Shown: positions 12,528-24,587 of the stretch, one piece after another
Position numbering within the stretch: position 1 is the first letter of the stretch
Layout of the letters: each line of letters opens with the position of its first letter
Assembly: GCA_030549495.1 (NCBI GenBank)
Contig: JAUIRK010000953.1
Location: 90,001-154,000 of the forward strand
Length of the DNA: 64,000 bases
Source of the DNA: Nectonema munidae
Lineage: Eukaryota; Nematomorpha; Nectonematoida; Nectonematidae
Direction: 5' to 3'
Made by a program: the position numbers and the translations under genes
The notes under the pieces: model-generated
Told to the model about the DNA's origin: nothing
Databases searched by the model: none
Seen by the model: the letters and a program-made list of their open reading frames with translations, nothing else

Positions 12528-14892
12528 GATTTAAATGAATAATCGAAAGATCCGTGTTTAACAACATGATCTATGAAGATCTCAGTTTGTCAAATAAAAA
12601 TATTCTTTCTTCCACAAATCAAAGTATACTCTAAAAATTTTGGTATAAGCTCTCTGAGAACCAAAATCAGTAAAAATGTGTTTATAATAGGCAGAATAAA
12701 TGACTTCTATATAAAATTTTCTTTTTTTAAACAAAACTTTTAAGAAGGAAATTTCTTTACAAACAAACAGGAATAGAGATAGAAAAAGTCAAGTGCGAAT
12801 AATGGATCCAAGCATTATCTAAAGGAAATTCTAATTGTGAGAATATCATAAATGTAGGGTTGTTTGATATCAAAGTGTTTGGAGGTGGCTTTGCGATAAA
12901 ACATACAAAAAAGTGCAATTATCGAAAGAAAACATGGGGAAGTGAAAAGTATCAATTGTAGATGATGAAAGGAAAAAACACAAAGAATATAAAATTAGAA
13001 ATGGAAGCACAAAAGTTGTAAGCAGGAAAGGAACGCATAAAAAGATAAATATACTATGGCTTACCCAAATAACAGTCCGGGATAGGGAAATTTATTAAAT
13101 ACTTGCATGAGATTGTGAAGTTAGATCTCATCCTTTTTCGAAAAGAAGATAAGAAGCATGCAAACATAAATCTATATATTGTTGTCATAAAGAGAATAGA
13201 TTGTTGGCTATTTTTGGAAATTATAGTAAGGCACTATCATTTTACACATAAGAATATTTCATGTACTTATCTTTATCAAGACACACAGATACAAATTTGA
13301 GCACTTTATTAGTAAGATAATATAACATGATTAAACAAGTGGAATTTAATATGGATAAAGCGATACAGATTTGAGCGCTTTATTTTTAGGATAAAATATC
13401 TTGATTAAATGCAGCTATAGATATCATCACATATACTAACTATAATACACACCTTTTAGGATTTTTAAAAGCATGCTCATATGACCTTAAAATATGCATA
13501 TAATCTTATGTTTGAACTATAAACTGAATAACTTTTTTAAAAGTGGGTTTTTTATTTATCAAATTTAATTTCCTAACTTTAACGTATACATGTACTTTAA
13601 AATTAGAAGTAATTTCTTTAATATGACATTTTAGAATGTAGTACATAATTGTATATGCAGGAAATATTTGAGATAGTTTTATCGCTGAACGCTTTAACGT
13701 ATGTCGTTGTATCGTATATCGCTCCAGAGAGTGTCTATGCAACCAGAACAACTCCAGAAATCAGAATTATTAACTTTTAATGGCAATTGGTTTTATAAAT
13801 AGTAATTCAAACAAATAATTATTATCCTTAAATAACACCTACAAGCAAGAATGAAATTGCAAATCTGTAAGCAGTAATATTCTAATTTATTCGTTTCTCT
13901 AACTAATATTTTATTCATTTTGTTTTCATACATATATTTAAAGCAAAATATCTTTTTCTGAGTTTTAACGCCATCTAAAACTGTATTCTTTATCAGTGAC
14001 ACAGCATGTCTTTCCTTCTAAAATGCTAGATGGCCTACAATTTATAACAAAAATAACGATCCTTTCTTTTTCTATGCACAATATGTTTTTAGCGAGCAAA
14101 AAATATCACGTTATTCCTAAAAATTTGAGTAATGCCTATTAGTATAGTAAACAGTAGAATGTTTCACGTATTTACTATATGTCGTTTTAATAAGAGGGAT
14201 TTTGAATATAACGGTTCACTCATCTTTTAAATAAATATTATACTAATAATAATTAGTTAACTAATCATTTAATTGTTAATTGGTACCAAGACTATCGTCA
14301 ATATGTAGTAAAAGATATTGGAGTGTTTTCATCAAGAAGGCACACTTGTGAGAGTTGTATCGAACTATGGGGAAATAAGGCATTTTGCGGGATTGAAAGA
14401 GGGATTTTGCTAATGGAATCGAAGCCAAACGAAACTTACTCACTCCATATACTGCTATAACATAGGATCTCAGTATTCTTTTTTGTTAAATGAAAATTTG
14501 CCCTGGCGATGCCTCATGAGGTTTTAAATTGAAATTGAAGTAGTTTGGTGCAAAACTAGAAAATTTGATTTATTGTCAATATAAAAACTGGAACGTGACA
14601 TGCAATTATTGAAAAGTTTCAATTATACTAAAGTTTATAACAAAGTTCAATGTAAGTTATACTTTTTTAAAAATAAATCTACTTAAATTTCTATCTTTTA
14701 AATAAAATTTTTTGTTATTTTAAAATACCACCTGCAAAGATTAACATTTTTTGTTAGAGTTCATATTTTTATTTTTTTATTTTAAATGTTTACTTACTTT
14801 AGTTTCTTTCAAAAAATTTAGTGTTCTTTGAAAAATCTATACCAATAACCGCGTATTTAGAAAAATTCTGAATAGCATTGCTGATATAGCAT
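12528..14892. other. Intergenic, no gene recognised
   Basis: AT-rich. A short direct repeat, ATACA(A/G)ATTTGAGC(A/G)CTTTATT with flanking sequence, occurs at about 13289-13310 and 13365-13385. I see no coding sequence I would defend. Confidence 0.35.
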
Positions 14893-15050
14893 ATGATTGG
14901 TTCGATACTGGGTTTCGATAACTGAAGGTCTTGGGTTCGATCCCGCATCAAGTCTACTTTCCTCATAGTTCGATACAAGCTGCACAATTGTGCCTTCTCG
15001 CTGAAAACACCCCTCGCTACCATAACATTTACCTTTACCTCTAAAACATT
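14893..15050 (+). repeat. SINE family 1, copy A (tRNA-derived)
   Basis: About 150 bp. The head has an A-box-like GGTTCGATACTGGG and a B box GGGTTCGATCCC, the internal RNA polymerase III promoter of a tRNA gene. The body reads CATAGTTCGATACAAGC, then GTGCCTTCTCG(C)TGAAAACACCCC, and the end reads ACCTTTACCT. Copies B (18061) and C (55131) share all these blocks. There is no cloverleaf acceptor stem, so it is a SINE and not a tRNA. Confidence 0.8.
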
Positions 15051-15130
15051 TCATTATAAAAGTAAGACCGCTTTAAAATGAAATTTTATCCTTATTGAAA
15101 TTTATTTTGTGAAAGGAAAATATCAATTTA

Positions 15131-16243
15131 TTAGAAATATTTAGTGCACATTCTCCACAAATTGCATAAAGTGGTTTTCAGGGTTGTGCAAAAGTTTGCA
15201 TCAACAAAAATGAATACGTAGAATATAAGTGTGTATTGAAACATTTCTAAATAATTGACAACGATGAGGAGAGGTTGAGGAGCATTTTGTAGGCTCATGC
15301 TTCCATAGAAGGCATGGACGCTGTAAATAGGTGTGATGGTGAGCAAATAGAGGCCAACGAAAAAAAAGATTGGCAGACATTTGTAGTAGAGCTGTGTTTT
15401 GGGAATTGCTTGATTGAAACTCCTTCTCATGCATGTCGCTTTTACATTGTTGTTTATTGCTTCAGATATTCCTCCAGCAACTCCTTTTTTGGACATTTCT
15501 TCCGAAATTGGCTCTTGAATCCGTGTATTTTGCAACATTTTTCGGGCTCTAATTTCGCGTTCGTGACCGATTTTTCTCTTCTTCTTAAGGAATGTTATGA
15601 TAGAAAACGTTAGAAAGGAGACTGAATAAAGCATGACAAAAGAAGGAATGAAAAATATGACAAATTCACGTATGTGCGTAAATAGTTTGCTTTCAAATCC
15701 GACAGTAACGACACACTCGTACTCACTTGTCTCGCAAGTATTCGTGATAATTCTGAACACGAACAGCATAGGCACATTAATCAAAAGAGACACGCTTAAT
15801 GAAAGCCAGAAGCCCTTCTGATATAAGAAGCTGTTAACCCATTTCACCTTTTTTAACTTGAATTCGCAAAACCTCGTGTATATGTAGAGTGTTAGGCAGT
15901 ACCTAGTTTCGATGATAAACACGTTGCTTACAAACTGAAGGCAGATAAGGTCAAGTTTTAGCCAGGCACAAGAAAATACGAAGGCACTTTTCATTTCATA
16001 TCCCAAAAATGTGGCTATGGGTGATAGGATGTGCAAAAGACAGATCATCTGGTTATTAAGCGCAAAAAGTAATAAATACTTGTAGATTTTGTTTTTTCCA
16101 TACAACTGCTTCAGGACATGTATTGCGAAGGAATTGCCAACTAAGCCAAACGTGATGAGAAGGAGAAGGGAATAATTTTCGTATTCTATCGCATTTTTGA
16201 AAGTACAAAAAAGCTCTCTGGTTGTATTCGGTGATATCCCCAT
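15131..16243 (-). CDS. Seven-transmembrane GPCR-like receptor 2, intronless
   Basis: One uninterrupted 370-codon frame. N-glycosylation sequons NTT (6-8) and NYS (23-25) lie before helix 1, which carries the GN pair typical of rhodopsin-type receptors (GLVGNSF, 33-39). Further hydrophobic segments are at about 56-80, 88-122, 144-166, 191-220, 287-310 and 323-348. Extracellular loop 2 has cysteines at 170 and 177, which could pair with C92 or C101 near helix 3. The long third cytoplasmic loop (221-286) is rich in K, R and E. Helix 3 ends TLYIYTRF (118-125) and helix 7 ends FYVFIFVDANF, with FVD in place of NPxxY, as in the receptor at 6484. This indicates a shared divergent receptor family; the ligand is unknown. 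Confidence 0.78.
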   Translation of the reverse strand: MGISPNTTRELFCTFKNAIEYENYSLLLLITFGLVGNSFAIHVLKQLYGKNKIYKYLLLFALNNQMICLLHILSPIATFLGYEMKSAFVFSCAWLKLDLICLQFVSNVFIIETRYCLTLYIYTRFCEFKLKKVKWVNSFLYQKGFWLSLSVSLLINVPMLFVFRIITNTCETSEYECVVTVGFESKLFTHIREFVIFFIPSFVMLYSVSFLTFSIITFLKKKRKIGHEREIRARKMLQNTRIQEPISEEMSKKGVAGGISEAINNNVKATCMRRSFNQAIPKTQLYYKCLPIFFFVGLYLLTITPIYSVHAFYGSMSLQNAPQPLLIVVNYLEMFQYTLIFYVFIFVDANFCTTLKTTLCNLWRMCTKYF

Positions 16244-18060
16244 TCTTATAAACCTGCTAAGTGTGAAGCGAAATAAAGGATGTTTTTAATAAAGTGATAT
16301 TAAACGATCTCCGAATTAATTTTACAAGATTTATAATAGATAAATCAAGTGAAATACACTGTTTGTAGCTTAAAGCCATATATTATTTATAAATGTTTCA
16401 ATGTAGTATAATAATTTACATGAATTTCCTTCCTTATTCCCAAAATATAAATCAATAAGAAAAGGAAATTTTCAATAATCACTTGAGTTTATCTTTAAAG
16501 TGCTATATTTTAATATATATGCAAACTCCTTAATTTACATATTCTAATTTATTACATACATTGACTAGTTTAATAGTTATCTTGATATTTGAAAAAATGC
16601 GTTATGTTGTAAAGATGTGCACTACAACAAAAATATTGGTTTTCATTAAAAAATTATTTAACTTGGATTTAGCACTGAAAGCCGCATTTTTCTATTTGCG
16701 CTCTTCAACAACAATGCGAAATCCATCAACTTCGAAAATGGTAGATTTATAGGATGTAAATATTGGCAAAAAAGGCAAGAAATGTAGAACTTCTTTAAGA
16801 AGAAGAAGAAGAATACAAATTTTAAATAATACAAAGAAGAATGATAAAAATTTATATCTCTAAAAAAATTTTTTTAGATATGTCCTACTATACCTCTTGT
16901 AATAAACTAATTTTTACAACTTTGTGACCCTATATTCTTATATCGAATAAAATGGAGAAAAGTTTTGTTATATATGGAAGGATAATATTTTATGCTGCTG
17001 TCTTATAAGAATAAACATTAAATCTTTCAATTAAGTTATTAAGATTATTTGATTGATTACAATCACGAATATAATGATCAGTGGTTGTCTTTCTTACTCA
17101 ACCGCTTGAGATTTTGTTAAAGAAAAATGTGAGATTGTGATAAAATTGATTTTTTTTATTCAATTCTTTCGAATTTTTTTCATCAAATTTCACAGAGAAA
17201 AGATTTTTACATTTGGATATAAAGTATAGACAACTTCAAAGACCATGTATATACTTTGAATGTTGCATAGGCATTAAATCCCTTCGTTTTACCAGATCAC
17301 TGATAATATTAGATTTCCTTTAATACGATTACTCTTTCAATAAGATTAAATATTGAATGCAATTTTTCTAGTTTATTTATAGATTTCATTTGATTAAAAT
17401 TTTGTGTCATATTTTTCGAAATTATTATTTTATATTAATCATAGCCAATAACCCTATAGAATAATAAACTTACACCAAAAAATCTACTTACACCGAAGAA
17501 AGTAAGTATAGTAATAATACTATATGAATAAAAAAAATAGTAAAGTATAGTATATTAAGAAAGAAGGAAATTTTATTTGAAGTTATGTGCAAAAATAAAA
17601 ATGAAGTTAAGGAACAAATGAAGCCAAAATTTACAAATATCATGAAAAGAAAGAAGAATATTGGATAACCAAAATGCTAATAAGCAGTTAGGGTGATTAA
17701 CTATTGAGGTATAATCAGTTATACTATTATTTGAAGAATAGAAAATATTAATTTAATATTAATATAGTTAAAATTTCTACCAAAATTAAGAAATAACTTT
17801 CAAATAGTATATTTACAAAATCTTATTCAGTTATAATTTTACTTTTTTTTAAACCTATACTAGATATTTAATCTGATATCTATACTGATAGTTTGGTATG
17901 GAGTCGTGGAAATTTTAGAATTATTCTTACACTGGAGAGTAAAAAATTTTACCACAAAAATATTTTAAAAATTATTAAAAAAAACTTTAAAAGCTTAGTT
18001 ACTTCAATTAAATGTAGGTATACTTTTATTTTTATCTTTTTTATATTTTAAACTGGTGTG
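16244..18060. other. Intergenic, AT-rich, no gene recognised
   Basis: Contains a small (GAA)n tract at about 16797-16812, possibly a LINE tail on the minus strand. No open frame longer than about 60 codons looks real. Confidence 0.35.
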
Positions 18061-18208
18061 AGTAAGGTTGGTTAGATACTGGGTTTGGATAACTCCAGGT
18101 CTTGGTTTCAATCCCACATCAAGCCTACTTTCTTCATAGTTCGATACGAGCGACGCAATTGTGCCTTCTCGATGAAAACACCCCAGGTTACCTTTACCTT
18201 TAAAAATA
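18061..18208 (+). repeat. SINE family 1, copy B
   Basis: Matches copy A from the A-box region GGTTGGTTAGATACTGGG through CATAGTTCGATACGAGC, GTGCCTTCTCGATGAAAA and ACCTTTACCTTT. The B box is decayed here (GGTTTCAATCCC), so this copy should be transcriptionally weak. Same orientation as copies A and C. Confidence 0.8.
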
Positions 18209-19741
18209 AGATAGATTCATTCACATCTTCTTTCATTGATGCTCGCCAATCGGAGTTTATAATTTTGATGTTGAAAATAGCCTTTTGGACTAACTTGAGT
18301 AGGTGGTAGAGCAGTAAAGCAAAAAGTCACATCTTGAATCACCTTTAGATATGTTTTTATTGCATCTATTACGCTTAACTTTAATGACTGACCCACTTTC
18401 TCCACTAAGGTCAAAGATTAATTAAAATTAATAAGCAACCTTTTAATATATATACTTGTCGCATCTTTTATTTCGCGATTATTTATATTAGTAACGTGAG
18501 CTTCAATGCGTCTCCTTTTTCTTTCGGGTTAATCAAGGTATTTTTCATAATCATATTTGTCTTGGGCTAGAAGATTATGCAACAAGATGAAATTGATAAG
18601 TTTGCTTCAGTTCTAAAAAATCTTTGTACTTAGATCAAGTGGAGAAGCTTTTCTTTTGGCTACCTGATCTTCTGACAGCAATATTCTATAATTGGTCAAA
18701 AAATATTGCTGCTATTGGATTATCGTTAATAAGTAAAGGAGACACGGACTTTTCTTTATCCAAAGATCTTGTTTTTTTTGCTAATACGACATAAAAAGCA
18801 TAGAAAGTATAGTAAAATTAATATTTATTTGTTTAAATAATCTACTTAAAAGATTGTAAAAGCATTCTATACCCTGAAAGTAGTAAAATCTACAATTTAT
18901 TTGTTTAAAAAAGTACGTAAAAACGCTAGATTTATTATTTCAAATAAAATCTTTGACAGATATGCCCATTGAGGAGAGAAGTTCTCAAAACGCGCACTTT
19001 TCATCAGTCATGCGCGTTGGTAAGTAATATTTTCTGAATTATAATTTTTTTATAATTATTTATACTTTAAAAAATATAAAACAGTAAATTAAAAAAAATC
19101 AGTTACTCAATTTATAAACAAAAGTATTTAAAATTTTTTTAAAAGAACAATTGGAATTTTTAAGGAGGAGAGTTAAACTGAAATCTCTGTGGTACCGGAA
19201 CAGGAACTTCGAATATTGCACCACTTGCAGACCGGATTAAACCCAAGTATACAAAATATGCACATAATCATAATTAAAATTTGTCATAACTGAATAAATT
19301 ATATTTAAAAGCATTAAAATGGTTTAAAAAACTTTCGTTCTTAATTTTTCTTTTCGGATTTTCAACAAAACTGAAATTTCTTCTCGTTTATCATCATGGG
19401 AGTTATATATTTTGAAGAAGAGACTGCCAACATATTATTCATATGATTAGTTGATAGTTTTGTTCTGTGTTTTAACTTATTGACATTAATCACTCAAAAA
19501 ATTTGTTCAAAAAGGTAAATCATGCTAAAGATACATGGAATTTTTGTAGTCAATGAAGTTATTTCGCATATTTAGAAACAAGATATTTATAAAATGAATA
19601 AATTTGAGCGTAAAATGCTTGTTTTTCATAATAGAGTCATATCAGCTCAAAATCTGAAGGCAATTCTGATGTATCCACTCTCAAACGAGATGAAAAAATT
19701 AAAATCTGAAGTTTTAACTCATTTGTAACTTGTGCTTGAAA
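18209..19741. other. Intergenic, no gene recognised
   Basis: AT-rich, no long frame or clear repeat. Confidence 0.35.
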
Positions 19742-20612
19742 AAAATATGTTAGAGTGCTATGAATGCAAAAATTGGTTTTGCTTATAGTGTCACAATTTA
19801 CCTGAAAGTTTTCTTTTTTCTTTCGCTAATTTTTTGAATATGAAATGCGTTGGCTCTGTAAACTATGTGTTGCTTCCGATAAAAAGATTCGGAATTATAC
19901 TGATGAAGTTTGCAATAAGTTGGATGTCTGTAACAAAAAATTTGAGGATATTTTAAAGAATATTACATCTATTCCAAAGATTTAGCTGTCTGTTAGTGTC
20001 AAAAAAGCTTACTCTATCTTGCATATGCTCAAAAACACTTTTGTCTTCTCTAACAAAGATGTAGCTGTTCACTTATTTAAATCATTGGTAAGGCCAATCC
20101 TTGAGTATGGAAATATAATTTTTGGGAATTCCTGTTTATTTAACATGAGGAAAATTGAGAAAGTGCAAAAGGTGTTCACTAAATATTTGAAAGGTATGAA
20201 AAACCTCAGCTATGAAGAAAGATTAAAAATCCTAAACTTACCTACATTGTACTACAGAACGATTCGCAATGAAATGATAACTATATTTAATATAATAAAT
20301 GATAATATGGATATCAATAGAAATGTTTTACCTGAATTTTCGACAAGAATATCCAGATCTCACCAGTACAAACTGAATACAGAACTTTCAACCAAATTCA
20401 GACGAAATTATTTTGCATTGAGAGGACTCAAAAGATGGAATAGTTTACCTACCAAAGTTATTTCATCAAGCTCAATTGACATGTTTAAGAAAAATTAGAC
20501 AAATTTCTTGGCAATGAAATGTATAAATATATATAATTGAATTTGCAGATGCATTTTCATAGGCGTAAGCCTTTTATAATGCTTAATAAACTTATGTTAT
20601 GTTATGTTATTA
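19742..20612 (+). mobile_element. Decayed LINE: ORF1 zinc-finger piece and reverse-transcriptase C terminus with (TATGT)n tail
   Basis: Bases 19742-19980 encode, with breaks, a CYECKNWFC ... CHNLPE ... WLCKLC pattern, a PHD-like finger seen in ORF1 of some LINEs. From about 19985 the frame jumps to the C terminus of a LINE ORF2: VHLFKSLVRPILEYGN, NLSYEERLKILNLPTLYYR and LKRWNSLPTKVIS. The reverse transcriptase core is missing, so the copy is internally deleted or composed of two fragments. The 3' end has AATAAACTTATG and then repeats of TATGT (20594-20612), a microsatellite tail typical of CR1/L2-like LINEs. The last 267 bp recur nearly unchanged at 37895-38162. Confidence 0.8.
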
Positions 20613-20689
20613 ATTGAATCAGATTAAAACTATTGTGTTTCTAGTCCTAAATCATACATCGAATGTATAAACTATAAAAAAAATACCAA

Positions 20690-23560
20690 AAACTTATTTG
20701 TGAAGGCTGATAAAGTAGATCATACATATCTCCTCTAGAAATCGAAATCTCTTCTCAAAAACATTCGTGCTAAACACTTCAAAGAACTCACTAATTCAAT
20801 CTGACTAAAATTTCCTGACAGAAAATCTATGGTAAAAGGCAAAGATCTACTAGCTAAAGAAAATTTTGAAGTAAAAGCTCAGATTAAAATAAATCCTAAA
20901 TTATGTATAACTGTGACTATACTGATCTTCAAGGTTTGGAAAATTTTCCAACAATTTTGCAAAAAACCCTGATATTAAAGGAATTGTTGATGATGGAGGT
21001 ATCTTTAAAATTCTATTTGTAAGAGGATGTAAAAATGGAAAAAAATTGTTGTTTTCACTATTTGCAGCAAAATCTATAATTTTCTTAAAGTTAGAATTTT
21101 TGAATTGTTCATTGATTGGTGCTTGTATCAAAGTCTATATGATAAAACAATGTTCTAACTGCTGCTCTTTCTTTCACACCACGTCTAATTGTGAAAAGGA
21201 ATTATATGTAGATATTGCTCATAACTTCATAATGGCAATTTATGTAATAAAAGAAATTTGAAGGAATTTGCTTCTTTGATAGTAAAAAAAATATAATCTC
21301 TTAAAAGCGAAATTTATTGAGTTAGAATTTTTGATAAATTATATTAATTCTGTTTCATCCCATTCTGATTTGTCTTCAAGAGACTTGGTTAAGTGAACAT
21401 GACCTTGCGTGCTACAATATACCTTTCTAAAAATTTCTGAATTTTAAGGAAACCTATTCTTCACATTGTGGTCTTGCCCTCCGTCCTATGAATTTTCAAT
21501 ACTGAAAAATGGTGTGTTTTCAAATACTTGTGAAATTGCCAGTGTATCAATTCTTTTAAATAGCACTAAACTCAATATTCATCATTTTTATGGAAAAGAT
21601 TAACTCATTCTTGCATGATTTTGATATTTTCATTAGTAATTTTTCTAATACTTCACAAAATTGGAGGTGATTTTAATTTTAATTTACTTGAAAGTTTTTC
21701 AAACATACGTATTTCTTCTTTTTTAAATATCTTGAATTCAGCTTCTTTCACTCCTAGGATAAATTCTACTACTAGACCATCTTCAGGTACGCTTTCAGAG
21801 AATATCTTCATTATTGTTAATAACATTTCCTTTAAATCTTTAGTTGTCCAGACTCACATATCGGATCATTTTCCTATTTTATTCACGCCATGCTTTAATT
21901 CTGATAAAATGGCAAAGGATAACTTAATGGTCAAATTTAATGAGAAATATTTTCTGATACTTTTTCTAAAGTAAATTGTTCCCATTTTTTTTATTCTGAC
22001 GATCCTGAATTCATATAGACAAAAGAATAATGATAACATGATTATGATCAAGCAAACCTGTAAGGCTGACTACTCAGTATATACCCAGAACAAATAAATA
22101 TAAATGTCATAAGTCGCCTTGAATGAATGATGAAATACTGACTTTAATATTATATAGGGACAAATTACATAGAAAAATGAAATTCAGATTAATTTCTTCA
22201 GTATTAAAGGGTGAGTTTGTTAAAATAAAAATAAGGCAAAGTACACTATTATAGGAGAGTTAAAATAGCATATTATGGTGAAACTCTTGGTTCAAGTGCA
22301 TCTGATATAAAATCTATTTCGAAAATGATAAATTCTATTATTATCAGACCTCTGAAGAAAAAAATTGATTGCGCCACTCACAATAGATAAAAGGGAAGTA
22401 ACTGACCCATTAGAATTAGCCCAAATCTTTAATAATCATTTTAATTATTATTCCGAACATAACTCGGATAATAATGATATTTTAAAATACTTATCTCACA
22501 ATGAATTATTCTTTGAGTTTCACCAAATAAGTCTCAATGATGTACTCATTGCAAGAGATAACTTAAAAAAAGTAAATGTGAGGACTTTTATGGCTTAACC
22601 CCTTCCGATATTAAACTTGTTAGAAACGCTATTGCATCCCCCTTATGAAATTATACAATATAGGCATTGAGCTTGGTGTATTTCCCAAAGTTTTTAAAAC
22701 TTTCAAAGTAATTCCAATTTTAAAAAAGGTGATACTTCTAATGTTAAAAATTATAGACCGATATCTCTTTAATCCCACATTTTTCAAATTTTTTGAAAGA
22801 ATATAATACAATCAGATTAAGCACCACTTTAATTATAATTCTTTATTTTATTCTGCATAATTTGGGTTTAGAAGACGCTACTTTACAGAAATCTATCGTT
22901 CTATATTCATTAGTAAAGTTGTGAATGCTCTCGAACATAAACAGAAAGGTTTACCTTTTTTTATTGACTAAAAAAAGCTTTTGACCTCCATTCCTTATAA
23001 CTTACTTTTATAAAAGCTTAAACTATATGGTTTTTCAAATTTAGCTATCAATTTTCTTTATCGCTATTTTCATAAAAGATCTCAAACTGTATTTGTAAAT
23101 AATACCTCATCACTTCCATTAAAATCGCAAAATGGAGTCCCTCAAGTTTCTGTACTTGGTCCATTGTTGTTTGATATTTATATCAATGACTTACCTAATT
23201 CATCAATAAGATTGGCTGTTTGCCAACGATATTTCTCTGATATTGACAGATGCTGTCCTTGACAATGAAATGATTTTATCTACTTTCAATGAAATAATAT
23301 GTTGGTTGAATTTTAATTTTTTGACAAATGAATAAAAATAAATCTCACTGTATTGATTTTTCAAATTTAAAACAAAGAAAAGATTTTACTGAAATACTTA
23401 TAACAAAATAGGAGTATCTTTGGTCACAAAGTTTAATCTTTTAGGTTTTATCATAAATGAAAAACTTAAATAGAATGATCCTGTCCTTTATTTGTGTAAT
23501 AAACTTTCGTATGTTACAGGAGTTTTAAAATATCGCAGAAAATTTCTCTCTTCCCACTGT
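20690..23560 (+). mobile_element. Decayed LINE A: ORF1 zinc knuckle, APE endonuclease, reverse transcriptase
   Basis: Plus-strand LINE relic with many stops and frameshifts. In order: a zinc-knuckle-like QCSNCCSFFHTTSNC (about 21150-21200); the endonuclease start LQETWLSEHDLACYN (about 21370); the endonuclease end GGDFNFNLLE followed by TTRPSSGTLSENIF and THISDHFPILF (21660-21890); then the RT domain with NNHFN, VIPI-KKGDTSNVKNYRPISL (about 22705-22770), FGFRR, GVPQVSVLGPLLFDIYIND (23130-23190), a degenerate catalytic box and FNLLGFIINEKL near 23440. The order matches CR1/Jockey-group LINEs, which insert by target-primed reverse transcription. Homology ends near 23550, where the same RT subdomain starts again in LINE B. 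Confidence 0.8.
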
Positions 23561-24587
23561 TTTTGTAAACAATAAATTCCAATCTCTTTTTGAATGGGCA
23601 CTGAAAAATGGCATGGAAATTAATTACAACAAATCGAAACTAATGATATTTTCAAATAATAAACATTATAATAAAACTTTGGGTAAATTGTGTTTTAAGT
23701 TTGTTGATCATTTCCAATTACTAGGGGTGACAATTTATTCGAATTTGAATTCGAAAAAACACACCTCTTGTGTTAACAGTAAACTTTCCAAAATAGTGGG
23801 CGTTCTGAAATCAGTGTGTTCTGCCATTGAATTTGATTTTGAATTGAATTGATAAGACTATTGTTATATAACTCTTTCTTTTTACCGCACATCAATTATT
23901 ATTATATAACTTTATGGGGCCACAGTAATCTTACAATTTTAGAAAAATCACAGAAAAAAGCTTTGAGATATATATATAATACCAATTATATTTGCAATAC
24001 CAATCATCTATTTCTGGCAAATAAAATCCTTAAAGTTTCATTTCAAACTTGCTATGTATATATTTAAATTATTTAATGGGAAGTTACCCAAAATTTTTAA
24101 CAATATTTTAGACTTTTCCTCTTACGATTTCAGATATGACCTTCGCAACAAAAATATAGCTCGTTTGCCTTACTATAACAGAGTGAAATATTATCAAACC
24201 CTAAAATATAAATTATCAAACTTTTGGAATTCGAATACCCATATACTCAACCTTATAAATCTAAATATTGGGTCTTTCAAAAAAACACTGAAAATAGAGT
24301 ATACTGAAAAATATAGATCGGTATGTGTAATTCCTAACTGCTACTCATGTTCTTTTCAATAGAAACCATATAAAATATTAAGTTACTTTGCACATACATC
24401 TCTTCTATTCTATCAAACTTCCTCTCTACAAAGTGTCTGATATAAATATTCTAAAGCTTACAGTCATTGGCTACCTGAAATTTACGATAAATTAATCTCG
24501 TATAATTATGAAAAACGAAGATCTATGTTTTTTGTTGTAATCTGTTACATAGTCTTAATAAATATCTTCTTCTTCTTCTTCTTCTTT
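23561..24587 (+). mobile_element. 5'-truncated LINE B with (CTT)n tail
   Basis: Begins inside the RT C-terminal region (INYNKSKLMIFSNN, FQLLGVTIYSNLNSKKH, 23620-23780), repeating the subdomain that ends LINE A. It continues with LLYNSFFLPHINYYYITLWG and LEKSQKKALRYIYNT (23850-24000) and the C terminus to 24362, shifting frame at least twice. The 3' end is AATAAATAT followed by (CTT)n at 24566-24587. The 5' truncation and trinucleotide tail fit a LINE insertion next to or into LINE A. Confidence 0.75.

Noticed and set aside
16793-16815. (GAA)n as a LINE tail
   Set aside because: Only a short microsatellite; the conserved AAGCGGCT block and AATAAA signal expected for the LINE family are absent.
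20901-21261. Frames on both strands near the zinc-knuckle region as separate genes
   Set aside because: The plus frame is part of the decayed LINE ORF1 and the minus frame is its shadow.
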